Source: Microthrixaceae bacterium
GTDB lineage: Bacteria > Actinomycetota > Acidimicrobiia > Acidimicrobiales > Microtrichaceae
DNA length: 64,000 nucleotides
Assembly (NCBI GenBank): GCA_020845705.1
Contig: JADLFH010000030.1
Location: 124,001-188,000, forward strand
Reading direction: 5' to 3'
Part shown: one piece after another, positions 27,214 through 34,941 of the stretch
Numbering within the stretch: position 1 is the first letter of the stretch
How the letters are laid out: each line of letters starts with the position of its first letter
Translations under genes and position numbers: made by a program
The notes under the pieces: model-generated
Database searches by the model: none
What the model was told of the DNA's origin: nothing
Seen by the model: only the letters and a program-made list of their open reading frames with translations

Positions 27214-28098
27214 TCAGTTGCCTTCCTCACGGAGGCGTCGGCTGTGCTCGTCGAGGCGTCGACGCTCCTCGGGAGTGAGACTCGACAGGCCGTGTGCGCT
27301 GATCTTGTCCAACAGGACATCGATCTCGGCCTGTCGCAGCAGGTCCGCTGCGGTGGGTGTGGAGCGTTGCCCGGTCGGTCTGATCGGCGTGACCGTGGCG
27401 TGGCCCTTGGTCTTCGGCTTGCGGGGGCGCTTCGGCCCCTTCCGGCGTTGGGTCGGGCCTGCGAGGGAGGCCGGCAGGGGGACCTTGGGGATCCACTCCA
27501 GGGGGCTGAGGCCGAATGCACGGGCTCCCAGAAGTGACAAGGCGAGCTCGACGACCACGATCGTCAGCCATCCCCACGCCCGACCTCCGGTGAGCTGGAG
27601 CACCTGGATGCCGATGAAGACCACACCGAAGACCCAAAGAGGGATGCCGAAGAAGCCGGTGGCGTTGGGGAAGGTGGCGATGAAGGTGGCGAACATTCCC
27701 ATCTCGAGGAGGAACAGTCCCCCGAAGAACGAGATGTCGAGAGCGACGCCGATGACGGCCGGTACCAGGGTGAGGGCAGCCGTGAACCACAGGAATCGCG
27801 TTCGGCCGAGTGAGCGTTCGACCTCGCGGCCGAAGAGGAACATCATCACGATGCCCAGCACGGCCCCGAGGCTGGGCTGGTTGGCGATCGGCCACGTCAC
27901 GAGTCGCCACACCTGGCCCTCGCCGACATAGGGGGAGATCAGGTCGAGGTAGGAGACCAGCCGGCTGCTGATGGCCCAGACGAACATCGAGGCGGTCGAC
28001 AGCGCGCAGATGACCACCGTGGTTGTGACTTCCACGGTCCCAACGCGGAACCACGGCTCGTCGGGCCCGTGGCTCGGAGACGTGTAGAAGCGGTCCAT
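27214..28098 (-). CDS. Rhomboid-like membrane protein without the catalytic serine
   Basis: This 294-residue membrane protein resembles rhomboids. It has about six helices, GEGQVWRLVTWPIANQP (the rhomboid L1/W-R segment), FGREVERSLGRTRFLWF, and a C-terminal cytosolic tail with LLDKISAHGLSSLTPEERRRLDEHS, as seen in many rhomboid-family proteins. The helix that should carry the GxSG motif reads FFGGLFLLEMGMFATF, with no serine. It may therefore be an inactive rhomboid (pseudoprotease or Derlin-like) rather than a peptidase. The ATG at 28098 is preceded by CAGACT at 9 nt. Confidence 0.75.
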   Translation of the reverse strand: MDRFYTSPSHGPDEPWFRVGTVEVTTTVVICALSTASMFVWAISSRLVSYLDLISPYVGEGQVWRLVTWPIANQPSLGAVLGIVMMFLFGREVERSLGRTRFLWFTAALTLVPAVIGVALDISFFGGLFLLEMGMFATFIATFPNATGFFGIPLWVFGVVFIGIQVLQLTGGRAWGWLTIVVVELALSLLGARAFGLSPLEWIPKVPLPASLAGPTQRRKGPKRPRKPKTKGHATVTPIRPTGQRSTPTAADLLRQAEIDVLLDKISAHGLSSLTPEERRRLDEHSRRLREEGN

Positions 28099-28105
28099 GC
28101 GTCGC

Positions 28106-29185
28106 TCAGTCTGGCAGCACGCGGGGCCCCGCGGTGCGCCACGACCGGTGGCTCGAGTCCTTTCGGTCGGCGTCGCCCATGCGCAGTTGACCACAAGCTG
28201 CGTCGATGTCGCCGCCACGGGTGCGGCGGATCGTGGCGTTGACACCTCTGGTGGTCAAGAGGTCTCTGAACTCCTCGATCCGTGTCCGGCTTGATCCACG
28301 CACGGGGTATCCCGGAGTGGGGTTCAGCGGTATGAGGTTTACGTGCGCTCGCAGGGGGCGCACGTATGCCGCCAGCAGCTCGGCCTGTTCGTCGGTGTCG
28401 TTGACATCCTCGATCATCGCCCACTCGAAGCTGAGGCGACGCCCCTTCGCCGCGAGGTACTCACGGCACGCCTCGGCAAGAGCCGCCAGCGGTGCGCGGC
28501 GGTTGAGAGGCACGAGTTCGTCGCGCAGCACGTCGTCGGCGGCGTGGAGGGACACGGCCAGGGTGACTGGAAGCCGTTCGGTGGCGAGGCGGCGGATGCC
28601 GGGGAGGACCCCCACGGTGGAGATCGTGAGGTGTCGTGCCGACAGTCCGAGGTCGTCGTGGATGCGTTCAACCGCGGTGAGTGTGGCGTCGTAGTTGGCA
28701 AGGGGTTCGCCCATGCCCATGAACACCACGTTAGAGACCCGCCGCCCTTCGGCTCGCCGCGCGGCCTCCACCACCTGGGCCACGATCTCGCCCGCGTGGA
28801 GGTGTCGATCGAAGCCGGCTTGGCCGGTGGCGCAGAAGCTGCACGCCATCGCGCAGCCCGCCTGGGTGGACACGCAGACCGTAGAGCGGTCCGGGGAGTG
28901 CATGAGCACCGATTCGATGGTGGCGCCGTCGTGGAGTCGCCAGAGGTACTTGTGGGTCATCCCCCCTTCGCTCACCGAGTCCCGGGCCAGGGCGAGCTCG
29001 GCAGGCAGTGCGGCTTCGAGCCGCTCCCGAAGCGCCAAGGGCAGGTTGGTCATCTCGGCGGGTGTTCGATGCTCGACGTAGAGCCCCCGCCAGATCTGCT
29101 CGACGCGGTATCGGGGTTCGTCGGGGAGCAGCGCCGTGAGGCGTGGCCGATCGACGGAATACAGCGAGTCGGCCTCAGCGGTCAT
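28106..29185 (-). CDS. rlmN: 23S rRNA A2503 / tRNA A37 methyltransferase
   Basis: This 359-residue radical SAM enzyme methylates C2 of A2503 in 23S rRNA and of A37 in some tRNAs. The cluster motif is CAMACSFC (Cys111, Cys115, Cys118), and the methyl-carrying cysteine is in GGDIDAACGQL near 338. VFMGMGEPLANYD and LAVSLHAADDVLRD are further hallmarks. The ATG at 29185 overlaps the 3' end of the mshD gene by 11 bp, so the two are co-transcribed; longer upstream frames are antisense or shadow. The last 20 residues are a short variable tail. Confidence 0.95.
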   Translation of the reverse strand: MTAEADSLYSVDRPRLTALLPDEPRYRVEQIWRGLYVEHRTPAEMTNLPLALRERLEAALPAELALARDSVSEGGMTHKYLWRLHDGATIESVLMHSPDRSTVCVSTQAGCAMACSFCATGQAGFDRHLHAGEIVAQVVEAARRAEGRRVSNVVFMGMGEPLANYDATLTAVERIHDDLGLSARHLTISTVGVLPGIRRLATERLPVTLAVSLHAADDVLRDELVPLNRRAPLAALAEACREYLAAKGRRLSFEWAMIEDVNDTDEQAELLAAYVRPLRAHVNLIPLNPTPGYPVRGSSRTRIEEFRDLLTTRGVNATIRRTRGGDIDAACGQLRMGDADRKDSSHRSWRTAGPRVLPD

Positions 29186-29816
29186 CGGCCGGCTCGTACG
29201 CGACGTCGTCGTGGTGGATCGTGAGGCCGAGCGACCGGTACAGCGAGACGCCTGCCGTGTTGTCGTGCTCCACGTAGAGCATGCCCACAAGTGCCCGATG
29301 GTTCCGCCACTGCCAGTCGAAACCGGCGATGGTCAGCCCACGTCCGAGCCCGCGTCCCTGGGATCCCGGGTCTATTCCGATCGCATAGATCTCGGCCATC
29401 GGAGGTGATGTCTCCGCGTGGTACTTGGTCCAGCAGAATCCCGCGATCGCTCCCTGGGGGTTCTCGTGGAGGAGGAAGCCGGCAGGGTCGAACCAGGGTT
29501 GTTCGACGCGTTCGCGCAGGTCGTCGCGCGTCCAACCGCCCTGGTCGGGGTGCCACGCGAACGCCCGGTTGTTGACATCGAGCCACTCGTCGTCGTCAAT
29601 GCCCGGCCGGAAGGATCGGACGGCGATGTCCGTTGAATGGGCCAATGGCAGCGAGACGCGCATCTGGTGGAGCCGCCGGACCTGTACCAGGCCCAGTCTC
29701 GCGGCATCGCGCTGCTGTTCCGCCGTGGCGGCTCGACACCACCAGCGGGGCGGGCTGTGTGTTGCGATCGTGGCGGCGACGCCGAGGACCGCTGAGATGT
29801 CGGCGATGTCGGCCAC
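29175..29816 (-). CDS. mshD: Mycothiol synthase-like acetyltransferase, shortened
   Basis: The protein (213 residues) carries the C-terminal GNAT domain of MshD, which makes mycothiol by acetylating Cys-GlcN-Ins. Diagnostic segments are VRSFRPGIDDDEWLDVNNRAFAWHP, QGGWTRDDL, PWFDPAGFLLHE, IAGFCWTKYH, the acetyl-CoA loop GSQGRGLGRGLT and VEHDNTAGVSLYRSLG. MshD proteins usually have about 300 residues with two GNAT domains; here only about 65 residues precede the active domain, so the inactive N-terminal domain is reduced. Either a minimal MshD or a relative is possible. The GTG start has TAGCCT 7 nt upstream. Confidence 0.8.
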   Translation of the reverse strand: MADIADISAVLGVAATIATHSPPRWWCRAATAEQQRDAARLGLVQVRRLHQMRVSLPLAHSTDIAVRSFRPGIDDDEWLDVNNRAFAWHPDQGGWTRDDLRERVEQPWFDPAGFLLHENPQGAIAGFCWTKYHAETSPPMAEIYAIGIDPGSQGRGLGRGLTIAGFDWQWRNHRALVGMLYVEHDNTAGVSLYRSLGLTIHHDDVAYEPADDR

Positions 29817-29823
29817 GGCCGGG

Positions 29824-29833
29824 AGGCTACCGT
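29824..29833. promoter_or_regulatory. Overlapping divergent -10 elements, mshD and nth
   Basis: TAGCCT on the minus strand (29824-29829) lies 7 nt before the mshD GTG. TACCGT on the plus strand (29828-29833) lies 8 nt before the nth GTG. The arrangement is the same as at menH/menD, within a 25-bp gap. Confidence 0.5.
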
Positions 29834-29841
29834 CGGGCGCC

Positions 29842-30540
29842 GTGGCCGGATCCGTCCCAGGTGCTCGTAGCCGACCTCGCAGCCCGGGGGGTCGTGCCCG
29901 TCTCGCTCTGGAGCGATTGACCGGGATCTATCCCGACGCGGTCTGCGAGCTCGATCATCGTGGCCCATTCGAGTTGTTGGTCGCCACGATCCTCTCCGCG
30001 CAGTGCACCGATGCACGGGTGAACATGGTCACTCCGGAGCTGTTTCGACGTTGGCCCACGCCCGACGCTCTTTCGGTGGCGAACCCCGAGGAGGTGCAGG
30101 AGGTCATCCGGTCCACCGGCTTCTTCGCGTCGAAGACCCGGAGCCTCTTGGCGATGGCGTCTCGGCTGGTCGAGGTCTACGGCGGAGAGGTGCCCAGCGG
30201 GATGGCAGATCTGACGACCTTGGCGGGAGTGGGGCGGAAGACGGCGAACGTGGTCCGCAGCGTGGCCTTCGGGCTGCCGGGACTCCCGGTGGACACACAT
30301 GTCCTTCGCCTCTCCAAGAGGCTCGGCCTGACGACCGAGGACGATCCGACCAAGGTCGAGCTCGAGCTCAACCCGATGGTGCCGGCCTCTGAGCGCGGTG
30401 GCTTCAGCCTGCGACTGATACTCCACGGTCGGCGTGTCTGTGTCGCCCGCTCGCCCCGTTGCCGCGAGTGCGGGTTGGCCGACTTCTGCCCGTCGAGTAC
30501 CGTGGAGAGGCCGTTCCGGCCGACGAGATCGCGCGTGTGA
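29842..30540 (+). CDS. nth: Endonuclease III
   Basis: This 232-residue base-excision repair glycosylase/AP lyase removes oxidised pyrimidines. The helix-hairpin-helix is TLAGVGRKTANVV with the catalytic lysine, the catalytic aspartate is in LPVDTHVLRL, and the C-terminal 4Fe-4S ligands follow the C-x6-C-x2-C-x5-C spacing (from CVARSPRC to CGLADFC). LLVATILSAQCTD is the other family signature. The open frame begins far upstream, but the GTG at 29842 fits the leaderless -10 and yields a normal N-terminus. Confidence 0.93.
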   Translation: MAGSVPGARSRPRSPGGRARLALERLTGIYPDAVCELDHRGPFELLVATILSAQCTDARVNMVTPELFRRWPTPDALSVANPEEVQEVIRSTGFFASKTRSLLAMASRLVEVYGGEVPSGMADLTTLAGVGRKTANVVRSVAFGLPGLPVDTHVLRLSKRLGLTTEDDPTKVELELNPMVPASERGGFSLRLILHGRRVCVARSPRCRECGLADFCPSSTVERPFRPTRSRV

Positions 30541-30718
30541 CACATGTCACGCGCTCGCGCGATGGGTGAACCTAACAACCGCGGTACGTGACTTTCGTCG
30601 GTGGTTTCGCGACATCTCAATCCATCCCTGATCGACCGTTTGACACTCAGCGTGTGGATCGGGGTGCTCTTCGCGCGCTAGATCACACTCCTCACCACGT
30701 TGCGTGGCTAGTCAATGG
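30541..30718. other. Gap downstream of nth, no gene seen
   Basis: No convincing reading frame. A TTGACA (30641-30646) is present without a -10 at a suitable distance. The sequence is less GC-rich than the genes on either side. Confidence 0.4.
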
Positions 30719-30745
30719 TGGACAGTGGTCGAATTGGGGTATACC
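30719..30745 (+). promoter_or_regulatory. Possible promoter of the structured RNA
   Basis: TGGACA (30719-30724) and TATACC (30740-30745) are separated by 15 bp, shorter than the usual 17. The TATACC stretch stands out in this GC-rich DNA and lies just before three consecutive hairpins. Confidence 0.3.
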
Positions 30746-30751
30746 TTCTCT

Positions 30752-30846
30752 GAATCCAGGTTCCCGCCACCTGGAACTGGCGAAAGAGGGATCCCGCCGC
30801 CCTTTTCGCCCACACCGGCGCCCTTCGGGGCGCCGGTGTTCTTTTC
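30752..30846 (+). ncRNA. Candidate structured small RNA of about 95 nt
   Basis: Three stem-loops follow one another without gaps. Hairpin 1 is TCCAGGT/ACCTGGA (30755-30775). Hairpin 2 is GGCGAAAG/TTTTCGCC with an inner GGG/CCC (30779-30810). Hairpin 3 is a perfect 12-bp terminator stem closed by TTCG (30812-30839), followed by TTCTTTTC. A TATACC box lies just upstream and no plausible ORF covers the region. It does not match any RNA family I can recall. The alternative is a structured 3' UTR and terminator of nth, whose stop is 270 nt upstream. Confidence 0.45.
30812..30846 (+). terminator. Intrinsic terminator
   Basis: ACACCGGCGCCC / GGGCGCCGGTGT, a perfect 12-bp stem closed by a TTCG tetraloop and followed by TTCTTTTC. 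It ends the candidate small RNA or the nth transcript. Confidence 0.85.
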
Positions 30847-30900
30847 GCTCCGCAGGTGTTTCCCCGTCCCAGGGGGCCGTGGGCTCGGCCAACCCCCCGG

Positions 30901-31018
30901 AACCTGCGTACCGATCCGTCGCCCGCCGACGGATTCCTACGCAGGTTCGGAGCGTTGGGCGATTCCTACACAGGTTCGGAGCGTTGGGTGATTCCTACGC
31001 AGGTTCGGAGCGTTGGGC
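30901..31018. repeat. Palindromic repeat, copy R3, with three 29-bp tandem half-units
   Basis: A full palindrome (30901-30949; AACCTGCGTACCGATCCGTC ... TACGCAGGTT) is followed by repetition of its right arm and flank: 30932-30960, 30961-30989 and 30990-31018 are three 29-bp units starting GATTCCTACGCAGGTTCGG, with one or two substitutions in the second. It lies between the terminator at 30.8 kb and the 3' end of the minus-strand mini-gene. The half-units can no longer fold on their own. Confidence 0.85.
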
Positions 31019-31023
31019 GGCAG

Positions 31024-31215
31024 CTACGGCCGGAGGTCTTTGCGGAGCCGGTCGAGGCGCCGGCCGCCGCTGCGCAGCGACCGCTCCACCTCGACGAGAG
31101 CAGCGCCCACGGCGTCGTCGGGTCCGCCGACGAGCTCGTCTGCCAGCGCTGCGATTCGTCGGGTGATCTCCTCCAGCGACGAGCTGAGGGAGCCCAGCTC
31201 GGAGGAGAGGCTCAT
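31024..31215 (-). CDS. 63-residue coiled-coil protein of unknown function
   Basis: I do not recognise this small protein. It is almost entirely helical with heptad-like leucine/isoleucine spacing (LSSELGSLSSSLEEITRRIAAL, then VEVERSLRSGGRRLDRL), no cysteines and no signal peptide. The ATG has a TAGAAA hexamer 7 nt upstream, in the leaderless position, which supports it being real. It diverges from the histidine operon. Small coiled-coil proteins of this kind are often partners of larger complexes, but nothing here identifies one. Confidence 0.55.
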   Translation of the reverse strand: MSLSSELGSLSSSLEEITRRIAALADELVGGPDDAVGAALVEVERSLRSGGRRLDRLRKDLRP

Positions 31216-31288
31216 CGCCGGGTTTCTAGCCGCCGCTCGGCGCGTTTGCGTGATCGAAACCGATGCCGGAGGACCGAGAGGCCTTCGG

Positions 31289-31294
31289 TAGCGT
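31289..31294 (+). promoter_or_regulatory. -10 hexamer of the his operon (leaderless)
   Basis: TAGCGT ends 7 nt before the GTG at 31302 and supports that GTG as the hisD start. Confidence 0.5.
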
Positions 31295-31301
31295 GGCCGC
31301 T

Positions 31302-32618
31302 GTGTTGCACCGACTCGATCTCCGTGGTGTCGAGGGGCGTCTCGCCCCCCATCTCCCGCGTCCGGAACTCGACGGCGACGAGCCCGTTGGAGTCGTGCGA
31401 GAACTGATCGCCGCGGTCCGCGATCGGGGAGACGATGCGCTCATCGAGCTGACGCGACGCCTCGACGGCGTCTCGTTGGATTCGGTGGCGGTGCCCCGCG
31501 CCGAGTTCGACGAAGCCCTCGGACGCATCACGCCGGAGCTCCGAGAGGCGTTGGAGGTGGCGGCGGGGAGGATTGCCGCCTACCACCGCACCCAGATCCA
31601 TCAGCCGGTCACTTACGAGGACGAGGGTGCTGTCATCCGCTCCTACGACGTCGCGGTCGGCCGGGCGGGCTGCTACGTACCGGGCGGACTCGCCCCCCTT
31701 GCCTCAACCCTGTTGATGACTGCGGTGCCTGCACGCGTCGCGGGTGTCGAGGAGGTGGTGGTGTGCGTGCCGCCCGTGCGCGCAACGGGACGGGTCGACG
31801 ATGTGATCCTTGCCGCTGCGGCCGTCGCCGGGGTTGACGAGCTGTACTCCGTGGGTGGAGCCCAGGCCATCGCGGCGATGGCCTATGGCACCGAGAGCGT
31901 CAGGCCCGTCGATGTCATCTGCGGCCCGGGTAACCGCTACGTGGCGATCGCGAAGCGTGAAGTGGCGGGCGCGGTGGGCATCGCGGCCGCCTTCGCGGGA
32001 CCTTCGGAGGTTGTCGTGATCGCGGACCCCAGTGTCGATCCCCGCTACGCCGCCATCGACGTGATCGTGCAGGCCGAGCACGGCCCAGACGGCCTCGCCT
32101 GGCTTGTCTGCTGGGATGCCGAAGTCGCCGACGCGGTGTCGGCCGAGATCGTCCGCCTCACCGCGGAGGCGCCTCGTCGGGCCCAGATCGAATCGACTCT
32201 GGCTTCTTCGGGCTATGCGGTCGTGGTCGACACCCCGCAGCAGGCGATAGAGGTCGCAAACGCCATCGCTCCCGAGCACCTCCAGCTCCAGGTGGCCGCC
32301 CCCGAGACGCTCCTTTCGTTGGTGCGCAACGCCGGGGCGACCTTCGTCGGCCCGTGGTCGCCTGCGTCGGTCGGCGACTACGTGGCCGGCCCGAGCCACG
32401 TTCTGCCGACCCACGGCACCGCACGGTTTGCCTCGGCGCTGACGGTGGGCGACTTCACCCGTCATCATCACGTCGTCGAGCTGAGCCCCGACGCGTTCGC
32501 CCGTCTCGCCCCCCACGTCGCCACCCTTGCCGCGGCCGAAGGGCTCGACGCCCATGCCCGCTCCGCCTCGATGCGCCTCGATGATCTCGCGGCAGGAACC
32601 GGGCAGGTGCAGCGGTGA
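31302..32618 (+). CDS. hisD: Histidinol dehydrogenase
   Basis: This 438-residue zinc enzyme oxidises L-histidinol to L-histidine in the last two steps of the pathway. Hallmarks are GCYVPGGLAPLASTLLMTAVPARVAGV, VGGAQAIAAMAYGTESV, CGPGNRYVAIAKREV, GPSEVVVIAD, QAEHGPDG and GPSHVLPTHGTARFASALTVGDF. An ATG 13 codons upstream is open, but the GTG at 31302 (reading MLHRLDLRG) matches family starts and the leaderless -10. It heads hisD-hisC-hisB-hisH-hisA-hisF; most junctions are 4-bp overlaps. Confidence 0.95.
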   Translation: MLHRLDLRGVEGRLAPHLPRPELDGDEPVGVVRELIAAVRDRGDDALIELTRRLDGVSLDSVAVPRAEFDEALGRITPELREALEVAAGRIAAYHRTQIHQPVTYEDEGAVIRSYDVAVGRAGCYVPGGLAPLASTLLMTAVPARVAGVEEVVVCVPPVRATGRVDDVILAAAAVAGVDELYSVGGAQAIAAMAYGTESVRPVDVICGPGNRYVAIAKREVAGAVGIAAAFAGPSEVVVIADPSVDPRYAAIDVIVQAEHGPDGLAWLVCWDAEVADAVSAEIVRLTAEAPRRAQIESTLASSGYAVVVDTPQQAIEVANAIAPEHLQLQVAAPETLLSLVRNAGATFVGPWSPASVGDYVAGPSHVLPTHGTARFASALTVGDFTRHHHVVELSPDAFARLAPHVATLAAAEGLDAHARSASMRLDDLAAGTGQVQR

Positions 32619-33697
32619 ACCGACCTTCGGTCCGTGACGATGTGGCGTTGATGGAGGGCTACCACTCGCCGCAGGTGGAGGTGGAGGTCCGCCTCAACAC
32701 CAACGAGGCACCCGAGCCGCCGCCGGCGGAGTTCACCGAACGCCTCGCGGCGCAGCTCGGCGGGCTCGACTGGCACCGCTATCCCGACAGAGCCGCGAGC
32801 GCGCTGCGCGCACGGGTCGCGGAGGTGGAAGGTGCCGTCGCGTCGCAGGTGTTCGCGGCCAACGGGTCCAACGAGGTGTTGCAGACGCTGTGTCTCACCT
32901 ACGGCGGCCAGAACCGCGTTTGCCTCACCTTCGAGCCGACCTATGCGCTCCACGCCCACATAGCGAGGCTGTGTGGCACCGAGGTCGTCGAGGAGCAGCG
33001 TCGTGACGACTTCACCCTCGACATCGACCACGCGGTGACGGCGGTTCGCCATCACAGGCCAACCATCACCTTCCTCTGCTCCCCGAACAACCCGACCGGC
33101 CGCGTCGAGCCCCGCGAGGTGGTGGAGGCGGTGCTGGGGGCGGTCGGAGCGGTCGATGGTCTACTGGTGGTTGACGAGGCCTATGGGCAGTTCGCTCCGT
33201 GGTCCGCGCTGGAGCTCATCGACGAGGACAGGCCGCTGGTGGTCACCCGCACCTTCTCCAAGACCTGGTCGATGGCCGCCGCGCGCCTCGGTTACCTGAT
33301 CGGCCCGAGCTGGGTCGTCTCCGAACTCGAAAAGGTGGTCCTTCCCTATCACCTAGACGCCGTCAAGCAGGCCGCGGGGGTGGTGGCGCTCGACTACATC
33401 GCCGAGATGCACGCCCGGGTGGCAGCGCTGGTAGAGGAGAGGGGCCGCGTCGAGACGGCTCTCGACGACCTCGGCGTGGGGCACTGGCCGTCGGGCGCGA
33501 ACTTCATCCTCTTCCGGGTGCCCGACGAGCCCGGCACGAAGGTGTGGCAGCGGCTGCTGGACGAATCGGTGTTGGTTCGCAACTGCGCGTCGTGGCCACG
33601 CCTCGACGACTGCCTGCGCGTGACCCTCGGAACCCCTGAGGAGAATGACCGCTTCCTTGCCGCCCTCGGCCGAATCGTGAAGGGTGATGGCCCGTGA
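32615..33697 (+). CDS. hisC: Histidinol-phosphate aminotransferase
   Basis: This 360-residue class I/II PLP aminotransferase converts imidazole-acetol phosphate to histidinol phosphate. LNTNEAPEPPP opens the fold and FAANGSNEVLQTLCLTYGG is the cofactor-phosphate region. CSPNNPTGRVEPREVVEA and DEAYGQFAP follow, and the PLP lysine is in RTFSKTWSMAAARLGY. GTGA overlap with both hisD and hisB indicates coupled translation. Confidence 0.95.
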   Translation: MNRPSVRDDVALMEGYHSPQVEVEVRLNTNEAPEPPPAEFTERLAAQLGGLDWHRYPDRAASALRARVAEVEGAVASQVFAANGSNEVLQTLCLTYGGQNRVCLTFEPTYALHAHIARLCGTEVVEEQRRDDFTLDIDHAVTAVRHHRPTITFLCSPNNPTGRVEPREVVEAVLGAVGAVDGLLVVDEAYGQFAPWSALELIDEDRPLVVTRTFSKTWSMAAARLGYLIGPSWVVSELEKVVLPYHLDAVKQAAGVVALDYIAEMHARVAALVEERGRVETALDDLGVGHWPSGANFILFRVPDEPGTKVWQRLLDESVLVRNCASWPRLDDCLRVTLGTPEENDRFLAALGRIVKGDGP

Positions 33698-34299
33698 CCG
33701 ACCGTCCCACTCGCTTCGCAACCTCCAGCCGCCACACCGCCGAGACCGCCATCGAGGTGTCGATCGACCTTGATGGCACGGGTCGAACCGAGGTGTCGAC
33801 CGGTCTTCCGTTCTTCGACCACATGTTGGACCAGCTCGGCCGCCACGGTGGTTTCGACCTGCGCGTCGACGCGAAGGGTGACCTGGAGGTGGACGGCCAC
33901 CACACCGTCGAGGACGTGGGCATCCTCGTCGGCGAGCTGTTCCGCTCCGCCCTGGGCGACAAGGTCGGGGTGCGCCGTTTCGCGAGCGGGCTGTTCCCCC
34001 TCGACGAAGCGCTCGTGGAGGTGGCGTTGGATCTGTCGGGTCGGCCCTACAGCGTGATCGACCTGCCCTTCGGCGAGGTCCTGGCACTCGGGGATCCGCC
34101 GTTCAACCCCGAGATGGCCGAGCACTTCCTCCAGTCCTTCGCCACCTCGGCGGCAATCACCCTCCACGTGTCGCGCCGGGCCGGGACCAACACGCACCAC
34201 GTCATCGAGGCCGCGTTCAAGGGTCTTGCCCGCTGCCTGCGCGATGCAGTGCGCATCGAGGGCGGCGGTGTGCCGTCGACCAAGGGCACACTGGGGTGA
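33694..34299 (+). CDS. hisB: Imidazoleglycerol-phosphate dehydratase
   Basis: This 201-residue Mn-dependent dehydratase is of the monofunctional actinobacterial type, with no phosphatase domain. The two metal-binding histidine clusters are GLPFFDHMLDQLGRHGGFDL with GDLEVDGHHTVEDVGI, and AEHFLQSFATSAAITLHV with NTHHVIEAAFKGLARCLRDAV. It overlaps hisC and hisH by 4 bp each. Confidence 0.95.
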   Translation: MTDRPTRFATSSRHTAETAIEVSIDLDGTGRTEVSTGLPFFDHMLDQLGRHGGFDLRVDAKGDLEVDGHHTVEDVGILVGELFRSALGDKVGVRRFASGLFPLDEALVEVALDLSGRPYSVIDLPFGEVLALGDPPFNPEMAEHFLQSFATSAAITLHVSRRAGTNTHHVIEAAFKGLARCLRDAVRIEGGGVPSTKGTLG

Positions 34300-34931
34300 G
34301 CGACCATCGCCCAGAAGCCACCGAGCGCCCCCTCATCGCGGTGTTGGACTACGGCATCGGTAACCTTCGATCTGCGGAGAAGGCGCTCGAGCACGTCGGT
34401 GCAGACGCCCGTCTGACCGCGGACCGGGGCCTTGTCGCCGAGGCCGCGGGCGTGGTCCTGCCCGGTGTCGGCGCCTTCGGCGCATGCATGGCGGCTCTCG
34501 ACGCGACCGGCCTCGACACCATCGCCATCGGGGCCGCGCGATCCGGTCGGCCGTTCCTCGGAATCTGTGTGGGACTGCAACTGCTGTGCGCGGAGTCGGA
34601 GGAGAGCCCCGATGTAGAGGGCCTCGGCATCTTCGACGTGGCCGTGGCCCGAATCGCCGGTGACGTGAAGTTGCCGCAGATGCAGTGGAACCAGCTCCAG
34701 GTCCGATCCCCTCACCCCCTCTTCGACGGCCTCGACCCGCAGCCGTGGATGTACTTCGTTCACTCCTACGCCGCAGCCGACTCGCCCATGACGATCGCGA
34801 CCTGCGACTACGGGGGCCCGGTGGGCGCCGCGATGTCGTCGGGGTCGGTGACCGCCGTCCAATTCCATCCCGAGAAGTCGTCGTCGGCAGGCCTGCGGCT
34901 CCTCGCGAACTTCGTCGATTCCTGCCGCTGA
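34296..34931 (+). CDS. hisH: Imidazole glycerol phosphate synthase, glutaminase subunit
   Basis: This 211-residue class I glutamine amidotransferase supplies ammonia to HisF. It opens with VLDYGIGNLRSAEKAL. The nucleophile cysteine is in LGICVGLQLLCAESEE, PQMQWNQL is typical of HisH, and the catalytic His/Glu pair is in VTAVQFHPEKSSSAGLRLL. The GTG overlaps the hisB stop. HisF, its synthase partner, is two genes downstream. Confidence 0.95.
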   Translation: MSDHRPEATERPLIAVLDYGIGNLRSAEKALEHVGADARLTADRGLVAEAAGVVLPGVGAFGACMAALDATGLDTIAIGAARSGRPFLGICVGLQLLCAESEESPDVEGLGIFDVAVARIAGDVKLPQMQWNQLQVRSPHPLFDGLDPQPWMYFVHSYAAADSPMTIATCDYGGPVGAAMSSGSVTAVQFHPEKSSSAGLRLLANFVDSCR

Positions 34932-34941
34932 TCGGAGCTCC

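Noticed and set aside
30641-30646. TTGACA as the -35 of a promoter after nth
   Set aside because: No -10 at 16-18 bp; the nearest TAGATC is about 32 bp away.
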